From NCBI GenBank assembly GCA_947498705.1, contig CANMLW010000001.1:1054001-1118000 (forward strand): DNA of 64,000 nucleotides. The letters are read 5' to 3'. The notes below the pieces were generated by a model. The model worked only from the letters and a program-made list of their open reading frames with translations. It was not told the DNA's origin and searched no databases. A program made the translations under genes and the position numbers. Each line of letters starts with the position of its first letter. Position 1 is the first letter of the stretch. This DNA is from an uncultured Aquimarina sp. GTDB lineage: Bacteria > Bacteroidota > Bacteroidia > Flavobacteriales > Flavobacteriaceae. Positions 28,534 through 37,966 of this stretch are shown here, piece by piece.

Positions 28534-29436
28534 ATGTCTATTAAAGTATCTAATATTTCTAAGTCTTATTCAGATCAAAAAGCTTTACAAAGTGTTTCTT
28601 TTGAGGTAAATCAAGGAGAAATTGTTGGTTTCCTCGGTCCCAATGGTGCAGGAAAATCAACAATGATGAAGGTTTTAACTACTTATCTAAATCCGTCTGA
28701 AGGCACTGCATTGGTCAATGGGTTTGATACGCAATCACACCCCACAGACGTCAAAAAAAGTATAGGTTATTTACCCGAACATAATCCTTTGTATACCGAA
28801 ATGTACATACGAGAATATTTGAAGTTTAATGCCTCTATATACAAAGTAGCCAATTCGAGAATCGAAGAAGTGATTAAACTAACGGGGTTAACACCTGAGG
28901 CAAACAAAAAAATCGGACAGTTATCAAAAGGGTATCGACAACGTGTTGGATTAGCCTGTGCATTACTTCACAACCCAAGTGTTTTGATTCTTGATGAGCC
29001 TACTACGGGATTAGACCCCAACCAGCTAATAGAAATAAGAGAATTAATAAAATCAATAGGAAAAGAAAAAACCGTTTTTTTATCAACGCACATCATGCAA
29101 GAGGTTGAAGCCATGTGTGATCGTGTTATTATCATTCATAAAGGAAAAATTGTTGCAGACAAATATCTTACAGAAATTGATGATCAAACAGAACAAATTA
29201 TCGAGGTAGAATTTGATTATAGAATTGAAGAAGCTTTTTTATCAAAACTTCCTAATGTAAGCCATGTTAAAAACATTCATGACTTTTCATATCAGATAAC
29301 TTTTGACACCAACAAAGATATGCGCCCAATTGTATTTGATTTTGCTCATGACAATCAATTAAAAATTCTACAACTTTCTAGAAAAAACAAAAACTTAGAA
29401 AGTTTGTTTATTGAGTTAACATCAACAACAGGTTAA
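28534..29436 (+). CDS. gldA: Gliding-motility ABC transporter ATP-binding subunit GldA
   Basis: 300-residue ABC ATPase. Walker A is GPNGAGKST, the Q-loop lies in YLPEHNPLY, the signature is QLSKGYRQRVGLA, and Walker B is VLILDEPTTGLD, followed by the switch His in LSTHIMQE. The C-terminal extension (IEVEFDYRIEEAFL to NLESLFIELTS) is the one seen in GldA. In Flavobacterium johnsoniae it works with the GldF/GldG permease and is needed for gliding; gldFG are not in this window. A bare ABC ATPase could serve another exporter, so the gene name rests on overall similarity. Confidence 0.85.
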   Translation: MSIKVSNISKSYSDQKALQSVSFEVNQGEIVGFLGPNGAGKSTMMKVLTTYLNPSEGTALVNGFDTQSHPTDVKKSIGYLPEHNPLYTEMYIREYLKFNASIYKVANSRIEEVIKLTGLTPEANKKIGQLSKGYRQRVGLACALLHNPSVLILDEPTTGLDPNQLIEIRELIKSIGKEKTVFLSTHIMQEVEAMCDRVIIIHKGKIVADKYLTEIDDQTEQIIEVEFDYRIEEAFLSKLPNVSHVKNIHDFSYQITFDTNKDMRPIVFDFAHDNQLKILQLSRKNKNLESLFIELTSTTG

Positions 29437-29475
29437 GTATTATATACTGACAATTCTATATTTCTCTTAACTTTT

Positions 29476-29883
29476 TTAGGGTTGTACTTTTTCAAAGTTA
29501 TATAATACCTCTTTTAATCTTTCTATGGTAATTGGCTTTACAATATAATCACTTACACCCTGATAAGATTTAGCTCTTAATATATCTTCAGGATCTATAG
29601 ATGAAGAAACAACATAAATTATTATTTTTTTTTCGCAAGGTATCTTAATAAACTCATCCAAAAACTGCCAACCATCTAACACTGGCATATTAAGGTCTAG
29701 CAATATAATATCAGGAAGTTCTTCTTTTGACAAAATAATTGGTTTTAAATTATCTAATGCTTCCTGCCCATTCTTAAACACCATTATGCTATCAGAAAAA
29801 TTGATTAATTCCATTACTTTTTTAATCCCAAAAACAAAAATGGGATCATCATCTATAATACATGTAAGATTAACTTTTTTCAT
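29476..29883 (-). CDS. Single-domain response regulator (copy 1)
   Basis: 135 residues, receiver domain only, starting at MKKVNLTC (29883). The acidic pocket is DDD at 11-13, the phospho-acceptor is Asp63 in LLDLNMP, and the conserved Lys is Lys116 in YIVKPI. No output domain, so it acts through partner proteins. The start overlaps the 3' end of the kinase gene by 14 bases. It differs from copy 2 (32289-32690) at only 9 of 133 aligned positions. Confidence 0.92.
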   Translation of the reverse strand: MKKVNLTCIIDDDPIFVFGIKKVMELINFSDSIMVFKNGQEALDNLKPIILSKEELPDIILLDLNMPVLDGWQFLDEFIKIPCEKKIIIYVVSSSIDPEDILRAKSYQGVSDYIVKPITIERLKEVLYNFEKVQP

Positions 29884-31795
29884 ATCTAAAATAAATTTTA
29901 AAAGTTGTCCCGCAATTAACTTCACTCTCTACCTCAACATCCCCTCCTATAGCTTCAATTTGATTTTTGGCAATAAATAAGCCTATTCCTCTAGAATTAC
30001 TAACATTAGAGTGAAACGTTTTGTACATTCCAAATAACTTGAATCTATGTTTGTTAAGATCAATCCCTAAACCATTATCTTTTATTGATAAAACTATATG
30101 TTCATTATTTCTAGCTGCCGAAAGAGTAACATAACTATCTCTATCATTGGACCTATATTTTATCCCATTGGTAATAAAATTGAGTATAATACTATCTAGA
30201 TAAGCAGGAATAGCTAAAACTTTATGATTGTATTCAACCCTATTCTTGATATTCACCTTTGATTCGATTGCCAAGGCAGCAACTGTTCTTATTACCTTAT
30301 CAATAACTTGCCCCAGATTAATTGATTTTAAACTATCTTTAATCGAAGTATTAATTTGTACAACCTCGTTTAAATGTAAAATGGTATCTGAAAGGTTTTG
30401 AGAGGCCTTTTTAAAAAGCTGAATAATTTCATTATTCTTTGCTTTTGGGTTTTCTTGCAGATATATATCCAATAACATTTCAAAATTACCAGAATGTGAT
30501 TTAAGGTTATGTGAAACAATGTGTGCAAAATTCTTTAAGCGTTTATTTTGATCTTTGGTGACTTCTAACAAAGCTTGTAATTCTTCTTCTTTTTTCACTT
30601 TGGTGATATCAGAAGTATGTACTATAATTCCTTCTATCTTATTTTTATCAGAATACCATGGTCTATATTCACACAAAAGCCATTGTACCTCTCCATTAGG
30701 CTTTTCTATTTTTCGCTCATGATTTTTTATTACCTTTCCTGCAAGGCTTCTTTGGTGAATATTCGTAATTTCTTTTTCTTCTTTGTCAAAAACTTCATAA
30801 TATGATTTACCTATAATATCGACACTATCGATCTCATATACTTCATACCATTTTTGTGAAATTGCCAAATAGCACATGTTTACATCAAACATTGCAATTG
30901 CGCTAGGTGCCTGTTCTATAAACAATCGATTTCTTTCATAATCTCTTTTCTTCTCTGTAATTTCCTGATGCGATCCTATCATTAACTCTGGATTTCCGTC
31001 TACATCTCTATTAACCAGCTTACCTTTGTCCAAAATCCAAACATAGCTTCCATCCTTATGTTTCATTCTAAACTCACTCTCATATATTTCTGTCTTTCCT
31101 TCTAAGTGGTCTTTTAACGATTGATTAGATTGCTCTAGATCATCTGGGTGCAGATAATCTGGCCAATTAGCCAATGTAATAGATGGCATATTTTCTAGGG
31201 TATACCCAATGATATTTGCCCACCTTTCATTAAAAACCGACACACCCGTTTTGACATTTAATTGCCAGGTTCCTAAATCGGTTCCATCAACAATATGCTG
31301 AAAAGACTTTATTTGTTCTTTCAGTCCTTCTTCTGCTTTTTTTAGTACCGTAATATCATTGTGAACCCCAAGCATTCTTTTAGGTTTTCCTTTTTGATCT
31401 CGTAAAATAATCCCTCTACATTGAATCCAAATCGTATGCCCTAGTTTATGTTTAGCTCTAATAATTTGGTCAAAAGGTTTTAAAGGTTTTTTAAAATGTT
31501 CTGTAAAATTTTTGTAGAACTTTTTAAGATCTTCCTTAAAAATAGTATTTTTCCAGCTATCGTATTTCTTGGGTATATCATCTTGGTCATATCCCAAAAC
31601 ATCCCAAAATTTGTTATTCGTCCATTCATTTTCAGGATTCTCTAAATCCCAAAACCACAGACCATCTGTAATATCATCCTGAAGAAAATCAAAAATCACA
31701 TGATTATCCTGGATGAGATCATAAAGCTCTTTTCTTAAGTAATTCTCTTCTTTTTTAGAAAATGGATCATCTATTTCATTTTGTTCACTTCGCAT
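29870..31795 (-). CDS. Soluble multi-PAS sensor histidine kinase (copy 1)
   Basis: 641 residues without transmembrane helices, so cytoplasmic. Three PAS domains are seen. The first (about 40-155) holds LWFWDLENPENEW and ends at MLGVHNDITVLKKAEE. The second (about 165-285) holds TWQLNVKTG and ends at MIGSHQEITEKK. The third (about 290-405) starts at FIEQAPSAIAMFDVN and ends at HTSDITKVKKEEE. The dimerisation/phospho-acceptor segment is KNFAHIVSHNLKSHSG with the His in SHNLKS, followed by an ATPase domain (LNFITNGIKY, DNGLGID, RGIGLFIAKNQIEAIGG). It precedes its receiver gene with a 14-base overlap. The signal is unknown. Confidence 0.92.
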   Translation of the reverse strand: MRSEQNEIDDPFSKKEENYLRKELYDLIQDNHVIFDFLQDDITDGLWFWDLENPENEWTNNKFWDVLGYDQDDIPKKYDSWKNTIFKEDLKKFYKNFTEHFKKPLKPFDQIIRAKHKLGHTIWIQCRGIILRDQKGKPKRMLGVHNDITVLKKAEEGLKEQIKSFQHIVDGTDLGTWQLNVKTGVSVFNERWANIIGYTLENMPSITLANWPDYLHPDDLEQSNQSLKDHLEGKTEIYESEFRMKHKDGSYVWILDKGKLVNRDVDGNPELMIGSHQEITEKKRDYERNRLFIEQAPSAIAMFDVNMCYLAISQKWYEVYEIDSVDIIGKSYYEVFDKEEKEITNIHQRSLAGKVIKNHERKIEKPNGEVQWLLCEYRPWYSDKNKIEGIIVHTSDITKVKKEEELQALLEVTKDQNKRLKNFAHIVSHNLKSHSGNFEMLLDIYLQENPKAKNNEIIQLFKKASQNLSDTILHLNEVVQINTSIKDSLKSINLGQVIDKVIRTVAALAIESKVNIKNRVEYNHKVLAIPAYLDSIILNFITNGIKYRSNDRDSYVTLSAARNNEHIVLSIKDNGLGIDLNKHRFKLFGMYKTFHSNVSNSRGIGLFIAKNQIEAIGGDVEVESEVNCGTTFKIYFRYEKS

Positions 31796-32288
31796 AATTT
31801 ATTTCTTAAGAATTCACCTCTTAAGGTAAATACTTTATTAGAAATCATGTTAAACTGGAACTTTATCTTTAAGCTACGTTTGAATAGTTTATAAACATAT
31901 TTTTAAGAGATCATTTCATCAGTGGAAACGATATTTAAAAAGATTTTATTCATTCTTCTTTTAATCTAAGTATAAGAGTACTTATTTCCTTATGGATATT
32001 TTCAAAACCGAAACTGTTTCTAAAAAACCAACCACATAATTCTAGTTAAAGATACGTTTCTTTTGTTAAATTATAATACAAAGGAAAAATGGCATTGATT
32101 TCAGGGTCTAAGAGTATATTTTTATTGAAGTTAAAACTACCAACCTTAGTTCTGTTAATATTCTTAGTATAGCATAAAGCCAACAATTCAATTTTTAGCA
32201 CAGAAATGCATCATCCTGAGTTTACCAATAGGTGGATACAAAATTTTTAACAGAGGCAATTAAGTATTCCTCTTAGTTTTTTTTAAGG
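31796..32288. other. Spacer between the two kinase/regulator pairs
   Basis: 493 AT-rich bases between the start of kinase copy 1 and the end of regulator copy 2. It separates the two tandem units and presumably holds the promoter of unit 1. I found no ORF with support, no terminator with a T-run and no repeat. Confidence 0.55.
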
Positions 32289-32690
32289 TTATACTTTTTC
32301 AAAGTTATATAATACCTCTTTTAATCTTTCTATGGTAATTGGCTTTACAATATAATCACTAACAGCTCTATAAGATTTTGCTCTTAGAACATCTTCGGGG
32401 TCTATTGACGAAGAAACAACATAGATTATTATTTTTTTTGCGCAAGGTATCTTAACAAACTCATCTAAAAACTGCCAACCATCTAGAATAGGCATGTTAA
32501 GGTCTAATAATATAATATCAGGAAGTTCTTCTTTTGACAAAATAATTGGTTTTAAATTATCTAATGCTTCCTGCCCATTCCTAAATACCATTATGCCATC
32601 AGAAAAATTGATTAATTCCATCACTTTTTTAATCCCAAAAACAAAAATAGGATCATCATCTATGATACATGTGAGACTAACTTTTTTCAT
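32289..32690 (-). CDS. Single-domain response regulator (copy 2)
   Basis: 133 residues, receiver only, starting at MKKVSLTC (32690). It has the same landmarks as copy 1: acidic pocket DDD at 11-13, Asp63 in LLDLNMP and Lys116 in YIVKPI. The nine changes relative to copy 1 are mostly conservative (for example V/I at 68, I/V at 79, E/A at 84, Q/R at 108). The start overlaps kinase copy 2 by 14 bases, exactly as in copy 1. Confidence 0.92.
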   Translation of the reverse strand: MKKVSLTCIIDDDPIFVFGIKKVMELINFSDGIMVFRNGQEALDNLKPIILSKEELPDIILLDLNMPILDGWQFLDEFVKIPCAKKIIIYVVSSSIDPEDVLRAKSYRAVSDYIVKPITIERLKEVLYNFEKV

Positions 32691-34611
32691 ATCTAAAATA
32701 AATTTTAAAAGTTGTTCCATAATTAACTTCGCTTTCTACTTCAATATCTCCTCCTATTGCTTCAATTTGATTTTTAGCAATAAACAAGCCAATACCTCTA
32801 GAGTTGCTAACATTAGGATGAAATGTTTTGTACATTCCAAACAGTTTAGATCTATGCTTTTTCAAATCAATACCCAATCCATTATCTTCTATTTTTAGCA
32901 CAACATAATCCTTATTCTTTTCGGTAGTAAGAGTTACATGACTTTTTCTATCAGGAGATCTATACTTTATACTGTTTGTAATAAAATTAAGAATGATACT
33001 GTCTAAATATGCCTGTATTGCTAATACCAAAATATTTTCATCGACATTATTATTAATTACCACTTTCGATTCTATTGCAAAAGCAGACACTGTTCGAATT
33101 ACCTTATCAATAATTCGTTTCAAGCTTATCGAAGAAAGGTTTTCGCTAAGTGTTGTATTAATTAGTACAACATCATTAAGATGTAATACCGTTTCTGAAA
33201 GATTTTGAGAAGCTTTTTTAAAGAGTTGAATAATTTCATTGTATTCTACCTCTGGGTTTTCTTGAATATACAAATCCAGCAACATTTCAAAATTGCCAGA
33301 GTGTGATTTAAGGTTATGAGAAACAATATGTGCGAAGTTTTTTAGTCTTCTATTTTGATCTTTGGTGACTTCTAGTATAGCTTGTAATTCTTTCTCCTTT
33401 TTTATTTTGGTGATATCAGAAGTATGAATTATTATTCCTCCTATTTTATTTTCATTAGAATACCATGGCCTATACTCGCATAAAAGCCATTTTGTTGCTT
33501 TATTAACACTTTTAATTTCTTTCTCATGATCTCTGATCACTTCACCATTAAGACATTTTTGATGAATTTCTTTAATCTGATTGGTCAGTTTTTTTGTTCT
33601 TGTACGTATATCATAATATAACTTTCCTATTACATTTTCTTCATTGATTTCATACACTTCATACCATTTTTGAGAAGCGGCCAAATAATTCATTTCTACA
33701 TCGAACATAGCAATAGCACTAGGTGCCTGTTCTATAAATAATCTATTTCTTTCATAATCCTTTTTCTTTTCGTTGATTTCCTGATGAGAACCTATCATCC
33801 ATTCTGGATCCCCTTGTGCATCCCTACTTACTACCTTTCCTTTATCCAACACCCAGATATAGTCTCCATTCTTATGTTTCATTCGCGCTTCAATCTCATA
33901 AACACTGGTCTTTCCTGAAAAATGATCTTGTAACAATTCGTTCGATTTTTTTAAATCCTCTGGATGTGCATATTTTAACCAAGTATCGATGGAAATTGGT
34001 TTTAACTCATCTAATGTATATCCTATGATATTAGCCCATCTTTCATTAAAAACAACTTCACCAGTCTGAATATTCCATTGCCAAGTCCCCATATCAGTAC
34101 CATCAATTATATGTTGAAACGAATCGATCTGTTTTCGCAAACTCTCTTCTGCATTTTTCAATTTGGTTAAATCGGTATGTGCCCCTAACATTCTTCTGGG
34201 CTTACCTTTAGAATCCCTCCATATCAACCCTTTACATTGTATCCATATTGTATGCCCTAATTTATGCTTATATCGCACAATCTGATCGAAAGGATGTTCT
34301 GGGTTTTTAGAATGCTCTGCAAAGTTTTTATATACGTTTTTGAGGTCTTCTTGAAAAATGATATCCTGCCATGCCGAAGATTTATGAGGCATTTCTTCTG
34401 GCTCATACCCCAGAGTAGTCCAGAATTTAGGATTCATCCATTCGTTTTCTGGTTTATCTAAATCCCAAAACCAAAGGCCATCGATTGTAACATCCTGGAG
34501 AAAATCGAATACGGTACTATCATTTTTAATGAGGTTATACAGTTCCTTTTTTAGATAGTTTTCTTTTTTACCTAAAGTAGTGTTAGCTACTTTTTTTTCT
34601 TTATTGATCAT
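32677..34611 (-). CDS. Soluble multi-PAS sensor histidine kinase (copy 2)
   Basis: 644 residues with the same three-PAS plus kinase architecture as the gene at 29870. Landmarks are LWFWDLDKPENEW, MLGAHTDLTKLKNAEE, TWQWNIQTG, MIGSHQEINEKK, FIEQAPSAIAMFDVE, SHNLKSHSG, LNFITNSIKY and RGIGLFIAKNQIEAIGGD. The C-terminal kinase half is nearly identical to copy 1, while the N-terminal 40 residues and parts of the PAS domains have diverged. That fits conserved signalling to the twin regulators but different inputs. No membrane segments. Confidence 0.92.
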   Translation of the reverse strand: MINKEKKVANTTLGKKENYLKKELYNLIKNDSTVFDFLQDVTIDGLWFWDLDKPENEWMNPKFWTTLGYEPEEMPHKSSAWQDIIFQEDLKNVYKNFAEHSKNPEHPFDQIVRYKHKLGHTIWIQCKGLIWRDSKGKPRRMLGAHTDLTKLKNAEESLRKQIDSFQHIIDGTDMGTWQWNIQTGEVVFNERWANIIGYTLDELKPISIDTWLKYAHPEDLKKSNELLQDHFSGKTSVYEIEARMKHKNGDYIWVLDKGKVVSRDAQGDPEWMIGSHQEINEKKKDYERNRLFIEQAPSAIAMFDVEMNYLAASQKWYEVYEINEENVIGKLYYDIRTRTKKLTNQIKEIHQKCLNGEVIRDHEKEIKSVNKATKWLLCEYRPWYSNENKIGGIIIHTSDITKIKKEKELQAILEVTKDQNRRLKNFAHIVSHNLKSHSGNFEMLLDLYIQENPEVEYNEIIQLFKKASQNLSETVLHLNDVVLINTTLSENLSSISLKRIIDKVIRTVSAFAIESKVVINNNVDENILVLAIQAYLDSIILNFITNSIKYRSPDRKSHVTLTTEKNKDYVVLKIEDNGLGIDLKKHRSKLFGMYKTFHPNVSNSRGIGLFIAKNQIEAIGGDIEVESEVNYGTTFKIYFRYEKS

Positions 34612-34892
34612 AGCATAATATCCTTAAGAGTAAGAGTACATAAGGACATGTGTTTATCGTGAGGATACATTATCTACCAAGCTAAAACCAAACATTTTAT
34701 CTTAAGATTTGGGTAAAATCTGAATGTATGACAAAAAGTATAAATAAGCTTCTATATCAACAATTTAAGTCTGGATAATGCATTTATAAATTTATGAATA
34801 ATTATAGACATAAAACTCTCTTAAAACCACAATATAATTACGCTAATCATATATTGCATCTGTTTATATAACTTAAAAGAAAAGAGAAAAGT

Positions 34893-35636
34893 TTATAAAA
34901 CCACCAAACGACCTGTAAAAAACTCTTTTACATTTATTATTGAAGGTTCATTTACCAAAATTAAATCACCAGTACTTCTTATTTCACCTTTGATAGATTG
35001 TAGTGGATTTACAATTATCTTGTTAGTACCTCTATGATGCACTGTAACATTTTCTGCTTCAAGCTCCTCTCCTTCGAACCTTCCGGTACCCGAAGCAAAA
35101 TTTACTATTAAAGAAGTAACCTTACCTTTGATAAAAAAAGTAGCAATATTATTTCCTAAAACCTCTAAATTTTCCAGATCAACATTTAAATGAAAAGTTC
35201 CTGTTGTATTTCCTGATTCTTCAATAAAATCTTCTGAAATAACATTTAGTTTTGGAAATTTTAAAACCCCATCAGAAGAAATATCAAACTGGGTAGCACT
35301 TCTTATTTCTGTTATATTAGGAGCAGTAACATAAATTTTTGTTTGATTAAAGCCTCGAAAGAAAGCACAATCATTGGTATTACTTAGTATTAAACGATCT
35401 TCTTTTACTTCTGCAGTTACTTCATTAATGAGATTATCTCCAGTTTCTATTACTACTTGAGTTATATCTCCTTGTTTTAGTACAAGTTCTATATTGGGAT
35501 TTACCAAGATTCTGGTAAAACTAGCAACTTCAACTTTTCTTTGTATCGTATTACCTGTCCTCTGGAAACAATCTGGTGCATCCTCAGAATTACATCCACA
35601 CAATAGGCATATTCCTAAAAGTAGTATAAAACGCAT
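34893..35636 (-). CDS. GIN-domain (DUF2807) lipoprotein
   Basis: About 247 residues from MRFILLLGICLLCGCN (35636), a lipoprotein signal with a lipobox ending at Cys15; the in-frame ATG at 35666 adds 10 non-signal residues. The rest is a right-handed beta-solenoid-like putative auto-transporter adhesin head GIN domain: VEVASFTRILVNPNIELVLKQGD, VKEDRLILSNTNDC, and repeated turns such as GNNIATFFIKG. Likely anchored in the outer membrane. It follows the acyloxyacyl hydrolase-like gene by about 45 bases. Confidence 0.82.
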   Translation of the reverse strand: MRFILLLGICLLCGCNSEDAPDCFQRTGNTIQRKVEVASFTRILVNPNIELVLKQGDITQVVIETGDNLINEVTAEVKEDRLILSNTNDCAFFRGFNQTKIYVTAPNITEIRSATQFDISSDGVLKFPKLNVISEDFIEESGNTTGTFHLNVDLENLEVLGNNIATFFIKGKVTSLIVNFASGTGRFEGEELEAENVTVHHRGTNKIIVNPLQSIKGEIRSTGDLILVNEPSIINVKEFFTGRLVVL

Positions 35637-35681
35637 CACAGCTATATCAAAAGGCTTAATAATCACTTTATATTTTTATTT

Positions 35682-36779
35682 TTAAAATCTATACCCTATC
35701 GAAAACTCCATTGCTTCTGCCTTGGCAGCATGAGATTTTACCGTTAACGACCCAAATATATTTTTGGTTGCATAGTATTGCACTCCGGTTCTTAAATAAA
35801 CTTGTCCTTCAAATTCATAAGGATAATAAACATAATATCCTATCTGCGCTGGTATCGAAATCCTGTTTACCAATAATTCATGACCTACAAAAATCCCTAC
35901 TCGCTTGGCATCTTCATCTCCTGTAGTCCCATCATTAAACCCTCCTACACTTCTAAACTCAATATAACGTTTCAAAGCTTTAGAAAAAAACACTTCGGTT
36001 CCGAATTGCAAAACGTTTTTTTTGTTAAATCTTTTATCTACAAATGCAACCAGCGTATAAAACGGAAATCTACCAGATCCTACCAAATCACTCTCATTTA
36101 TACCTCCTCTAAGAATAACACCATATCCAATCGGCGCCCCTCCTCTAACTTCTCCTTTTACCTTTTCTATATATTCTGGAGTTTCCTGATCAAGATTATA
36201 GGTTATTCCTGCATTTAGAAACAACGTATTAGTACTCTTGTTTGGGGCTCTTGAATTGCCATTAGAGTAATGCACTACTCCCAATCCTGCTTGTACTCCT
36301 AACCCCCCAATAATTTGTTCTTTTTTAAAATTGAGCAATAAATAAGTGGCACTATTTAAATGTGTACCATAGGCAACATTTCTAAAGTTTTTATCTTGAT
36401 CATAAATTTTAGTGTTATAGGCAGCTCCCTGTCCTACCCTAAACATAAAAAGACGTTTAAAAAAGTAAAAATTATAATGAGCAAACAGCGCATAACTTTC
36501 TCCAAGGTATTCGTTATCCAAGTCCTGATATAAAAACGAAACCCCATAATCGGGTGCATTATATAACCTTTCCCAGGTTTCATTACCATATGTTTTACGT
36601 TGAAATGAAAAGATCACCCCAGACGGATGCCCCGTTATTAGATGAGAAATATCTGGATTATGCTTAAGAATGGTACCGTAATAATTATTGATATCGATAG
36701 TATACTTTGCTCCGTTTTCCTGAGCATGTATTCCAAAACAAATAATAATTATAACAATGAAACAATTCTTTTTTATCAT
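35682..36779 (-). CDS. Acyloxyacyl hydrolase / PagL-like lipid A deacylase
   Basis: 365 residues with a signal peptide (CFIVIIIICFGIHAQ). It resembles the flavobacterial acyloxyacyl hydrolase (PagL-related) family, an outer-membrane barrel that removes an ester-linked acyl chain from lipid A. The putative catalytic His-Ser pair is in VVHYSNGNSRAPNKSTNT, matching the family HxSNG pattern. The C-terminus ends in IGYRF, typical of barrels. The enzymatic role is inferred from family resemblance. Confidence 0.78.
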   Translation of the reverse strand: MIKKNCFIVIIIICFGIHAQENGAKYTIDINNYYGTILKHNPDISHLITGHPSGVIFSFQRKTYGNETWERLYNAPDYGVSFLYQDLDNEYLGESYALFAHYNFYFFKRLFMFRVGQGAAYNTKIYDQDKNFRNVAYGTHLNSATYLLLNFKKEQIIGGLGVQAGLGVVHYSNGNSRAPNKSTNTLFLNAGITYNLDQETPEYIEKVKGEVRGGAPIGYGVILRGGINESDLVGSGRFPFYTLVAFVDKRFNKKNVLQFGTEVFFSKALKRYIEFRSVGGFNDGTTGDEDAKRVGIFVGHELLVNRISIPAQIGYYVYYPYEFEGQVYLRTGVQYYATKNIFGSLTVKSHAAKAEAMEFSIGYRF

Positions 36780-36833
36780 CGGGCAAAAATAGTAATACTT
36801 TTCAAATAGCAGTTTAATCCCCTTTTTAAAGTT

Positions 36834-37787
36834 TTAAAACACTCCCTGAGCTATTTTTCTAATATTATCAGATTTACCCATCGAATAATAATGTAATACT
36901 GGCACACCATACTCCATCAATTCTTTAGATTGCTGTATAGCAAACTCTACACCTACTTCACGAACTTCTGCATTATTTTTACAATTCTCTACTGCTCTTA
37001 CTAACTCATCAGGAATATCCAATCTAAATACCTGCGGTAACAGTTGCAGATGCCTTTTTACAGCGATTGGCTTAATCCCTGGTATGATTGGCACTTCGAT
37101 TCCTGCTTCTCTTGCTTTATCTACAAATGCAAAATACTTTTTATTATCAAAAAACATTTGTGTAACCACATAGTCGGCACCGGCATCTACTTTATCTTTT
37201 AATCTTCTAATATCGGTATCCATCGATGGAGCTTCGAGATGTTTTTCTGGATAACCAGCAACGCCAATACAAAAATCAGATTCACTACCTTTCTCGATCA
37301 CCTCGTGCAAAAATTTACCATTATTCATATTGGTTATCTGCTCGACGAGCTCATTAGAGTAATTATGACCTCCTTTGGTTGGCACAAAATATTTTTCTTC
37401 CTTTCTTGCATCTCCTCTTAATGCCATTACGTTATCAAGTCCCAGGTAATGACAATCTACTAATAAATACTCTGTTTCTTCTTTGGTAAACCCTCCACAA
37501 AGTACATGGGGGATCGTATCTACGTTATATTTATGTTTTATCGACGCACATATCCCAACAGTACCAGGTCTCATGCGGGTTAGTTTTTTATCAAGCAACC
37601 CTTCTCTATCGATATATATATATTCTTCTCTAGAGGTTGTAACATCAATAAAAGGAGGATTAAACTCCATCAAGGGATCTATATTATTATACAATTCCTG
37701 TATACTTCTTCCTTTTTGTGGCGGTATTAACTCGAAAGAAAACAATGTTTTTCCTTTCGCATTTTTTATGTGATCTGTTACTTTCAT
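36834..37787 (-). CDS. metF: 5,10-methylenetetrahydrofolate reductase
   Basis: 317-residue FAD enzyme that makes 5-methyl-THF, the methyl donor for MetH. Motifs are FSFELIPPQKGRS with the catalytic Glu, DVTTSREEY, LDNVMALRGDARK, DFCIGVAGYPEKHLEAP, GADYVVTQMFFDNKKYF and PIIPGIKP. It lies downstream of the metH genes on the same strand, separated by the DinB-like gene and a structured spacer. No SAM riboswitch is visible directly in front of it. Confidence 0.95.
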   Translation of the reverse strand: MKVTDHIKNAKGKTLFSFELIPPQKGRSIQELYNNIDPLMEFNPPFIDVTTSREEYIYIDREGLLDKKLTRMRPGTVGICASIKHKYNVDTIPHVLCGGFTKEETEYLLVDCHYLGLDNVMALRGDARKEEKYFVPTKGGHNYSNELVEQITNMNNGKFLHEVIEKGSESDFCIGVAGYPEKHLEAPSMDTDIRRLKDKVDAGADYVVTQMFFDNKKYFAFVDKAREAGIEVPIIPGIKPIAVKRHLQLLPQVFRLDIPDELVRAVENCKNNAEVREVGVEFAIQQSKELMEYGVPVLHYYSMGKSDNIRKIAQGVF

Positions 37788-37844
37788 CTACTATATATTT
37801 CTATAATAAGCTCTACAAAACTTATGACTTTCTCTCTTAATTTG

Positions 37845-37890
37845 GGCGTTCCCTTTGCTATGCAAGGTCGGGCTATCGGCTTTATCTTTT
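37845..37890. repeat. GC-rich intergenic element (GGGCGTTCCC...GGTCGGGC)
   Basis: An island of about 46 bases in an AT-rich spacer. It contains GGGCGTTCCC, a short stem (CCTTTGC / GCAAGG with one bulged T) and GGTCGGGCTATCGGC. I recall similar GGGCGT...GGTCGGGC elements between genes in other Flavobacteriaceae, which would make this one copy of a dispersed intergenic repeat. That recollection is not verified, and only one copy is in this window. Confidence 0.4.
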
Positions 37891-37966
37891 AAACACACAT
37901 CTATACTTCATTATAAACATTGTATACTAAAAAGGATATCACCTCTATCCCTCACGCAAAAAAACA

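Noticed and set aside
29476..34611. Long repeated DNA as a mobile element or CRISPR-like repeat
   Set aside because: The repetition is explained by duplicated kinase and regulator genes. There are no inverted ends, transposase or spacer pattern.
36834..37966. SAM riboswitch before metF
   Set aside because: The spacer upstream of metF (37788-37966) has no S-box core (GGTGGAGGGA or AGCAACC), nor SAM-II segments.
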